A stretch of 5,015 nt of DNA from Candidatus Sulfopaludibacter sp. SbA3 (GTDB taxonomy: Bacteria; Acidobacteriota; Terriglobia; 20CM-2-55-15), in contig CAMAWS010000288.1 of the NCBI GenBank assembly GCA_945861845.1, forward strand, positions 1-5,015. Direction: 5' to 3'. The notes below the pieces were generated by a model. That model worked only from the letters and a program-made list of their open reading frames with translations. It was not told the DNA's origin and ran no database searches. Positions 1-5,015 of this stretch are shown piece by piece; positions within the stretch are counted from its first letter, which is position 1, and each line of letters begins with the position of its first letter. A program made the translations under genes and the position numbers.

Positions 1-1
1 C

Positions 2-1495
2 TGGTTGAAGCTCGGATTCGTCGTCGTCCAGGGATACGGCCTGACGGAGGCGAGTCCCGTGGTGGCCGTCAATCATCCATTTCATACACGGCCCGGCTCG
101 CTTGGCAAAGTTGTCGAAGGTCAGGATGTGCTCATTGCGCCAGACGGCGAGATCCTTGTACGCGGACCCAGCGTGGTAGCGGCGGAAGGTGAGTGGCTGC
201 ACACCGGCGACCTTGGCGAAATCGATGCCGGAGGATGGCTGTTCTATCGCGGCCGGAAAAAGGACCTGATCGTCACGGCCGAAGGACTCAACGTTTCTCC
301 CGACGATGTCGAGAATGCCTTGCATCAGGTTCCTGGAATTCGCGACAGCGCCGTGGTCGGCGTCACCAGGGACGGACACGACGTCGTTCATGCCGCACTG
401 ATCCTGAAGGAACCAACGGCTGATCCCGAAATACTGATCCGGCAGGCAAACGAGAGGCTCGAGACCCACCAGCGAATCAAGGAGTGGTCGATCTGGCCGG
501 AAGACGACTTTCCACGTACGGCTTCCACCATGAAGATCCGGCGCAACGAAGTTGCGCGCATTCTGAGAGAGACTGTGGGCGCGGGGCTTCAGCCCCGTGC
601 CAGGCTTGACTTGAGCGCGATGTCATCGCTCGAGCGAGTGGAGCTGTTATCGGATCTCGAAGATCGCCTGCAGGCAAATCTTGATGAAGAAGCCTTTTCC
701 AAACTCAAGACCACGGACGATCTCAACCGCTGGCTTGAACTCCCGGCCCAGGAAAGACAGTCCGTGCCGGAAGCGAACTTTCCAGTGGCGGAGTGGGCGC
801 GGTTTCGTCCCATCCGCTGGTTTGGCGCCGCCTGCCAGCGCGCCTTCATCCTGCCACTGTTTCTTCATTACTTTCCGCTCACCGTTACCGGATTGGAAAA
901 TCTGGAAACCCTCGAACCGCCCGTCATATTCGCTGCAAACCACACAAGCCACCTCGATACGGTCGGCGTTTTCGCCGCACTCCCAGCGGCGTGGAGAAAA
1001 CGCCTTGCGCCTGCAATGTTGAAGGAGCATTTCAAGCCACACTTCGATCCCGGCGAGTTCTCGTGGCGGGAAGTCTGGAAGTCGCGCCTGTCGTATATCG
1101 CGGTATGCATCGCCTTCAATGCATACCCGCTTCCGCAGGTGATGGCGGGCGCGCGGCGAGCCCTCAAGTACACAGGGGAGTTAGTGACGCGCGGCTATTG
1201 TCCCCTGGTGTTCCCGGAAGGCAGGCGCACTCCCGATGGGAGACTGCTTCCCTTCCGCCCGGGGATCGGCATGATGGCCGTCCAGTTGGGAGTGCCGGTC
1301 GTACCCGTTCATATTGAGGGACTCTTTAATGCGTACTCGGTTCACGACAGTTGGCCAAAGCGCGGCCCGGTGCGCATAACAATTGGCCGGGCCATGGAGT
1401 TCCCCACCGGTGCGAGCTACGAACAGTCCGCCGCCAAGATGCAGGAATCCATGGCAGGACTACAAAACGCTTCGCGGGGATCAATTAAGGATTAA
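2..1495 (+). CDS. Acyl-activating enzyme / acyl-carrier-like / PlsC acyltransferase fusion, C-terminal part (5' end outside window)
   Basis: The reading frame is open through the left edge, so the N-terminal part of the AMP-binding domain is missing; the TTG at 5 is not a true start. Residues are counted from that TTG. Residues 1-185 carry adenylate-forming enzyme motifs: YGLTE at 11-15, HTGD at 66-69, the hinge YRGRKKDLIV at 81-90 and the late catalytic lysine K177 in STMKIRR. Residues 201-245 resemble an acyl carrier protein, with SSLERVEL at 207-214 where carriers have DSLxxVEL; S208 is the predicted phosphopantetheine site. Residues about 265-485 form a PlsC/LPLAT domain with NHTSHLD (H313, D318) and FPEGRRT (403-409). 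By analogy with Aas and acyl-ACP synthetases, it probably activates a fatty acid, may hold it on the carrier segment, and transfers it to a lysophospholipid or similar acceptor at the inner membrane. The domain order is the reverse of Aas. Domain calls are firm; the substrate is inferred. The stop overlaps the convergent gene by 11 bases. Confidence 0.9.
   Translation, partial: WLKLGFVVVQGYGLTEASPVVAVNHPFHTRPGSLGKVVEGQDVLIAPDGEILVRGPSVVAAEGEWLHTGDLGEIDAGGWLFYRGRKKDLIVTAEGLNVSPDDVENALHQVPGIRDSAVVGVTRDGHDVVHAALILKEPTADPEILIRQANERLETHQRIKEWSIWPEDDFPRTASTMKIRRNEVARILRETVGAGLQPRARLDLSAMSSLERVELLSDLEDRLQANLDEEAFSKLKTTDDLNRWLELPAQERQSVPEANFPVAEWARFRPIRWFGAACQRAFILPLFLHYFPLTVTGLENLETLEPPVIFAANHTSHLDTVGVFAALPAAWRKRLAPAMLKEHFKPHFDPGEFSWREVWKSRLSYIAVCIAFNAYPLPQVMAGARRALKYTGELVTRGYCPLVFPEGRRTPDGRLLPFRPGIGMMAVQLGVPVVPVHIEGLFNAYSVHDSWPKRGPVRITIGRAMEFPTGASYEQSAAKMQESMAGLQNASRGSIKD
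541..557. repeat. 7-bp inverted repeat (hairpin) inside the fusion gene
   Basis: The arms GCGCAAC and GTTGCGC are perfect complements around a GAA loop. They lie in codons for the RRNEV segment just after the catalytic lysine, 24 bases before the second hairpin at 582-597. The encoded residues belong to a normally conserved motif, so the hairpin may be chance. Confidence 0.4.
582..597. repeat. REP-like GC palindrome within a coding interdomain linker
   Basis: CGGGGCT and AGCCCCG are perfect 7-base arms around TC, giving a short GC-rich hairpin with a TTCA-type loop. It translates as AGLQPRA (residues 193-199), exactly between the end of the AMP-binding domain and the start of the carrier-like segment. 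Palindromes of this GGGGCTTCAGCCCC type occur as dispersed repeats in many GC-rich bacterial genomes. Only one copy is in this window, so its repeat status is inferred from general knowledge. Confidence 0.5.
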
Positions 1496-2495
1496 AAGGC
1501 GTATCCGAAAGCAGCGGGCTTGTACGGAATGCTTCACGCCGCGATTTCGTGGCATCCGCTATTTCGTCGCCGTGCTGGGCTCGAATCCGGCGAACGGACT
1601 CGTCCTGCATTGCGGCCAGCGCTTGCGCCTCGCTTGCACCCTGTACTTTCACTTTTTTATAGATGCTTTCCGCGCCGGTGTCTCCATGCTGGTTGGCAAG
1701 ATCGAGCATGAACGCTATTGCGCGTTCCGACTTCAGCTCTGGTGCGCTCGTTGCCACCATTTCGAACGACTTTCGAAAAGCCGCGAGTGCGAGATCCACT
1801 TGAATTTTCTGAAACGCCAACTGGCGTGCGGACTCGCGGAACCGGCCGAGCCACGGCTCTCGAACAAGGTCGAACTGAGGGTCGAGCGTTTCGCCCAGCG
1901 GATCGGTGCCGCCTCTCTGGAGCGAAACGTGCTTCAGCAGGCCACGCGTCACATTCTCGTCGCCATCGCCAAATATCTTCACAAAGCCGGCGTGCTCGCG
2001 GCGATCGAACGCATCGAGCAGTTCGTGGAGCCTCAGCGGCTTTTGCGCCCACTGGATCAGCCCGAAGGAAAGGCCGGCCTTGTCTGTATTCCGATTGACA
2101 GCGCCAAAGCGTCCCGCGCCTTCGAACTGAGTGGTCACGCTCATCACCTTCATGGTTCCGCCGAAAGCCAGGTCGAGAACCAGCGTCAGGTAGCCGCGGG
2201 AGGCCAGCGGATCAACAGCGGGAGTCCTCACTAATGCTTCAAGCGTGGGACGATCCACTTCACCGGAAACTTTCAAGCCGCAACGTTGCTGGAAGCCGCT
2301 GACGCATTCCTCGGTCCTGGGACCAAACCGTCCGTACAGGGAATCACGAATTCCGGGCAGCTGACGGAACCCATGCCCGGACAGGAGTTCCTGAACCACG
2401 CCGACGGCGTCGCTATTCCCATCGCTCCTGGTGATGGGCGGCACTGCTGAGCCATCGAGTATGTTATCGATCCGGGTAATTCCGCATTTGGCCAT
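1485..2495 (-). CDS. Peptidoglycan-binding domain plus lysozyme/chitosanase-like domain protein
   Basis: This is probably a cell-wall or glycan hydrolase. The frame opens at a TTG at 2504, but ATG at 2495 is preferred: GGTGG lies 9 bases before it and would abut the TTG. Residues are counted from the TTG. Residues about 33-92 look like a PG_binding_1 domain (VVQELLSGHGF, YGRFGPRTEECVSGFQ, GEVDRPTLEAL). Residues about 118-330 look like a lysozyme-superfamily catalytic domain. It has a likely acid E128 in QFEGAG and D141 before AGLSFGLIQW, a pattern that lines up with the Glu/Asp pair of GH46 chitosanases; AIAFMLDLANQHG at 261-273 fits the same families. There is no N-terminal signal peptide or membrane segment, so export would need a holin, lysis or a specialised secretion system. 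It may be an endolysin-like or effector-like protein. The general architecture is clear; the exact glycosidase family and substrate are inferred. A weak -10 candidate, TAGGAT on the minus strand, lies at 2540-2535. Confidence 0.8.
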   Translation of the reverse strand: MAKCGITRIDNILDGSAVPPITRSDGNSDAVGVVQELLSGHGFRQLPGIRDSLYGRFGPRTEECVSGFQQRCGLKVSGEVDRPTLEALVRTPAVDPLASRGYLTLVLDLAFGGTMKVMSVTTQFEGAGRFGAVNRNTDKAGLSFGLIQWAQKPLRLHELLDAFDRREHAGFVKIFGDGDENVTRGLLKHVSLQRGGTDPLGETLDPQFDLVREPWLGRFRESARQLAFQKIQVDLALAAFRKSFEMVATSAPELKSERAIAFMLDLANQHGDTGAESIYKKVKVQGASEAQALAAMQDESVRRIRAQHGDEIADATKSRREAFRTSPLLSDTPFNP

Positions 2496-2995
2496 ATTCG
2501 ACAACCACCGATAAGGGGTACTTGATTCGCCGGTATCCTACCATGCGATGGCCGAGCAGGAACGGGCTACCGGATCCTTTTCATTTTCGCGATTAGCGCG
2601 AATTGCAGGCGGCGTCGCTGAACGTTCGACGCAAGGGCAGCATGAGAACTCCTCATATTCCATTTCGATGACGCTGCTGAACCATCTTCGCGCCGCGATG
2701 CGGAGAAGGTTTACGGCGGATGGGTTCGACGTTACACCGGGTTTCATGGCAAACAGCATCCCGATCAGATGGGCGAGGCGGAAATCCATAATTTCCTGAG
2801 TGTTCCTGCCGTGCAACGGAACGTCACGGCGTCTGCAGCCCGGCCGATCTGTTCTGAACGATTTTAGTGAGCCGATTTCCGCAGTCTTTGTTTTTCCTTT
2901 TACGCCCCTTTCATCACAGATAAACTGCTGCCCATCTTCCCCTAATGCTCCGCTTCGAAATCACGGGTCGTTCTGTTTTATTGAGCGGTTGGACG

Positions 2996-3007
2996 CAGGA
3001 ATTCCTG
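2996..3007. promoter_or_regulatory. 12-bp perfect palindrome upstream of the M20 peptidase gene
   Basis: CAGGAATTCCTG reads the same on both strands and lies 119 bases before the peptidase start codon. Its position would suit an operator for a dimeric regulator, but no regulator is known here and a chance palindrome is possible. Confidence 0.2.
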
Positions 3008-3075
3008 GCAAGCATGAGCGGGTTAATACTAGGGCAGACAGAAATCTGACTCGATTCACCGAGGGGCTCGCTGGT

Positions 3076-3085
3076 AGGCTAGCCT
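3076..3085. promoter_or_regulatory. 10-bp perfect palindrome near the M20 peptidase start
   Basis: AGGCTAGCCT is self-complementary and ends 41 bases before the start codon, where an operator or a small leader hairpin could act. There is no further support. Confidence 0.15.
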
Positions 3086-3111
3086 CCTGTTGTTCGCCTC
3101 GTTCCCGTCCC

Positions 3112-3117
3112 GGGAGG
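3112..3117 (+). promoter_or_regulatory. Ribosome binding site of the M20 peptidase gene
   Basis: GGGAGG (within GGGAGGGA) lies 9 bases before ATG at 3127. It fixes the start at that ATG rather than at upstream codons of the same frame, which stays open from about 2800. The signal peptide that begins at this ATG confirms the choice. Confidence 0.75.
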
Positions 3118-3126
3118 GACACTGAC

Positions 3127-4641
3127 ATGAAGAGATATGTGCTGGGGCTTCTGGTTAGCCTCCTGCCTTCGATTGCGATCGCCCAGACGAACCCTTCAGC
3201 GCTAGCAGCGCGCGCCTGGCGCCAGCAGCACGAACGCGCAATTGTCGACGAGTTCGTGGCGCTTCTGTCAATCCCGAACATAGCGAGCGACCGCGACAAT
3301 ATCCAGCGCAATGCGGAAGCCATCGTAGCCATGATGGAAAAGCGGGGCCTCGCGCCGAAACTGGTGTCGGTCCCCGGTGGCAATCCGATTGTGTTCGGCG
3401 AGATTCGCACGCCTGGGGCTATTCGGACGATCGCTTTTTACGCGCACTACGACGGCCAGCCACTCGACCCCAGGGAATGGGCCTCGCCGCCGTTCGAGCC
3501 GACGCTGCGCGACAAGGCGGTGGAAGACGGCGGGCGGGTGATCCCACGACCGCCTGCGGGCACGCCATTCGACCCCGAGTGGAGGCTGTACGCTCGTGGG
3601 GCGGCCGACGACAAAGCACCGATCATCGCCCTCATGACCGCGGTCGACGCCATCCGAGCCGCCGGCAGGACGGTCAACGCGAACGTCAAGTTCGCCTTCG
3701 AAGGCGAAGAAGAGGCCGGATCGCTGAACCTCGAAAAGACGTTGGCGGCCAACAGGGATCTGTTTGCCGCGGACCTCTGGCTGATGTGCGACGGACCGCT
3801 CTATCAGACGCGCCAGCAGTCGATCGTCTTCGGTGCGCGTGGCGTCAATACCATCGATATCACCGTCTATGGGCCGCGCGGCGAGCTGCACAGCGGCCAC
3901 TACGGCAACTGGGCGCCGAATCCGGCGATGTCGCTCGCGCGGCTGCTGGCCTCCCTGAAGGACGACAACGGTCGTGTGCTCGTCGATCACTTCTACGACG
4001 ACGTCGAACCGCTCGGACCGGTCGAAAGGCGGGCGCTCGACGAAGCGCCGGCGATTGACGCCGAACTGATGCGCGAGTTCTGGCTCGGCTCGACCGACGG
4101 CGGACCCCGCACGCTCAACGAGTTGATCACCGTTCCCTCGCTCAATATCCGCGGCATGGCCAGTTCGCGCACCGGCGCGCAGGCGTCGAATGTGATTCCG
4201 GCCTCGGCCACGGTGACGATCGACGTGCGGCTGGTCAAGGGCATGGACGGACGCAAGACCGGCCAGCAGGTCGTGGACCACATCCGCAAGCAGGGCTACT
4301 TCGTCGTCAACCGCGAGCCGACCGCCGACGAGCGGCGCGCGCACCCGAAGGTGGCGATGGTCGTCACCGGCCGGATCGCCGTCGGCTCGCGCACACCGAT
4401 GGACCTGCCCATTTCCCAGGAGGTGATCCGGACGGTCGAAAGCGTCCGGGGCCGCGCCGTCAAGCTGCCGACGATGGGCGGGGCGCTGCCGCTGGAGGCC
4501 GTCGAACGCCCGCTCGGCACGCGGACGATTGTGATCCCGATCGGGAATCACGACAACCATCAGCACAGTTTCGATGAGAACCTCAGAATCCAGAACCTTT
4601 GGGATGGAATCGAACTGATGGCGGCGCTGCTGACGATGTGA
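3127..4641 (+). CDS. Exported M20-family metallopeptidase
   Basis: This 504-residue protein is a zinc-dependent exopeptidase or dipeptidase of the M20 family (carnosinase/PepV-like), predicted to act outside the cytoplasm. Residues 1-19 form a Sec signal peptide: MKR, a hydrophobic stretch, and AIA before Q20 as the cleavage site. The catalytic motifs are complete: H107 and D109 in HYDGQP, D161/D162 in ARGAADDKAP, E195 (general base) and E196 (metal) in EGEEEAGS, D222 in MCDGP, H255 in ELHSGHYG, and H480 in HQHSFDEN. The lid or dimerisation domain lies between about 230 and 400 and includes NVIPASATVTIDVR (355-368). Length fits M20 enzymes with a leader. The gene stands alone, in the opposite orientation to its left neighbour. 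Middle codons are very GC-rich while both ends are near 50% GC. Substrate specificity cannot be read from the sequence. No clear rho-independent terminator follows; the attC-like hairpin starts 33 bases after the stop. Confidence 0.93.
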   Translation: MKRYVLGLLVSLLPSIAIAQTNPSALAARAWRQQHERAIVDEFVALLSIPNIASDRDNIQRNAEAIVAMMEKRGLAPKLVSVPGGNPIVFGEIRTPGAIRTIAFYAHYDGQPLDPREWASPPFEPTLRDKAVEDGGRVIPRPPAGTPFDPEWRLYARGAADDKAPIIALMTAVDAIRAAGRTVNANVKFAFEGEEEAGSLNLEKTLAANRDLFAADLWLMCDGPLYQTRQQSIVFGARGVNTIDITVYGPRGELHSGHYGNWAPNPAMSLARLLASLKDDNGRVLVDHFYDDVEPLGPVERRALDEAPAIDAELMREFWLGSTDGGPRTLNELITVPSLNIRGMASSRTGAQASNVIPASATVTIDVRLVKGMDGRKTGQQVVDHIRKQGYFVVNREPTADERRAHPKVAMVVTGRIAVGSRTPMDLPISQEVIRTVESVRGRAVKLPTMGGALPLEAVERPLGTRTIVIPIGNHDNHQHSFDENLRIQNLWDGIELMAALLTM

Positions 4642-4674
4642 AGCGCCGGGTTCCGCCCTTGAGACCGAGGAACT

Positions 4675-4726
4675 GCCCAACAGGCGTTGCACCAGACGGC
4701 CGCTGGTGAACGCTGACGCGTTAGGC
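4675..4726 (+). mobile_element. attC: Integron attC-like recombination site
   Basis: The left box GCCCAAC (4675-4681) fits RYYYAAC and the right box GTTAGGC (4720-4726) fits GTTRRRY. They pair with one mismatch, and pairing extends two bases outward (CT/AG). Inside, GCGTT (4684-4688) pairs with AACGC (4709-4713), and CACCAG (4690-4695) pairs with CTGGTG (4703-4708) around a seven-base loop. G4689 stays unpaired between the two left-arm blocks. This matches the extrahelical base after GTT in known sites such as that of aadA1, and it sets the orientation as plus. Strand exchange would fall between G4720 and T4721, so a cassette carrying the following toxin gene would begin at 4721. The site is short (52 bases) but near the lower range of known attC sites. 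No integrase or second site is visible. Confidence 0.75.
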
Positions 4727-4764
4727 AGTCGAAACGATTGTGACCGGATCGGGGATGGCCGAGC

Positions 4765-5015
<251 letters not shown>

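Larger units (their letters stand above)
2505..3110. other. Intergenic region without a defensible gene
   Basis: About 600 bases separate the divergent hydrolase and M20 peptidase genes. GC is lower than in the genes (27 of 60 bases in 2881-2940). Both strands have open frames, for example minus 2816-2538 (92 codons) and plus 2548-2799 (83 codons), but neither product resembles a family I recognise and they overlap each other. On the minus strand, GAGGAG followed five bases later by ATG at 2643 looks like a true translation start, but its frame stops after 16 codons at 2593, so it may be a gene remnant. The region should also hold the promoters of both flanking genes. I could not place the peptidase promoter convincingly. 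Confidence 0.5.

Noticed and set aside
1383..2234. Plus-strand open frame of 283 codons across the end of the fusion gene and the hydrolase
   Set aside because: It spans two well-supported genes in other frames, and its product has no recognisable domain.
2548..2799. Plus-strand frame of 83 codons in the intergenic region
   Set aside because: No recognised family, no clear ribosome binding site, and an equally long frame lies opposite.
3006..3020. Possible sigma-54 promoter (TGGCA at 3006-3010)
   Set aside because: The required GC of the -12 element is missing at the right spacing.
2800..3126. Upstream extension of the peptidase frame
   Set aside because: The signal peptide and the GGGAGG site both point to ATG at 3127. 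The upstream translation looks non-coding.
3150..3160. GTTAGCC as a second attC core
   Set aside because: It does not fit GTTRRRY, has no partner box, and lies inside the signal peptide coding sequence.
4644..4660. Possible terminator just after the peptidase stop
   Set aside because: Only three base pairs can form and no T-run follows.

Overview
The window comes from a bacterial chromosome of moderate to fairly high GC. Coding parts run from about 50% GC to above 75% in the middle of the peptidase gene, judged from rows counted by hand. The mix of genes would fit a soil or environmental bacterium such as an acidobacterium: an AMP-ligase/carrier/acyltransferase fusion, an exported M20 peptidase, a peptidoglycan-binding hydrolase and a BrnT toxin. 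This taxonomic guess is weak because no marker gene is present.

Layout. (1) Bases 2-1495, plus strand, hold the C-terminal part of a multidomain lipid enzyme: the end of an acyl-activating (AMP-binding) domain, an acyl-carrier-like segment and a PlsC-type acyltransferase domain. The N-terminus lies outside the window. (2) Bases 1485-2495, minus strand, hold a convergent gene for a peptidoglycan-binding domain joined to a lysozyme/chitosanase-like domain. It has no signal peptide, and the two genes overlap tail to tail by 11 bases. (3) Bases 2505-3126 are a lower-GC region with no gene I can defend. It contains a well-formed translation start on the minus strand that stops after 16 codons, and two short perfect palindromes before the next gene. 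(4) Bases 3127-4641, plus strand, encode a complete exported M20-family metallopeptidase with all expected metal ligands. (5) Bases 4675-4726 form an excellent match to an integron attC site. It has both RYYYAAC and GTTRRRY boxes, paired L arms and the extrahelical base in the canonical place. (6) From 4777 to the window end, plus strand, lies a BrnT-type toxin gene, cut by the edge. It starts with GTG only six bases after a good -10 box, which suggests a leaderless transcript.

How it fits together. The first three genes look like unrelated chromosomal functions: lipid remodelling or acyl recycling, cell-wall hydrolysis, and periplasmic or extracellular peptide degradation. The right end is the most interesting part. 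The attC-like site sits just before a lower-GC toxin gene with its own promoter, which is the arrangement expected of a toxin-antitoxin gene cassette in an integron or in a cluster of attC sites lacking an integrase. Only one attC is visible, so an array cannot be shown from this window.
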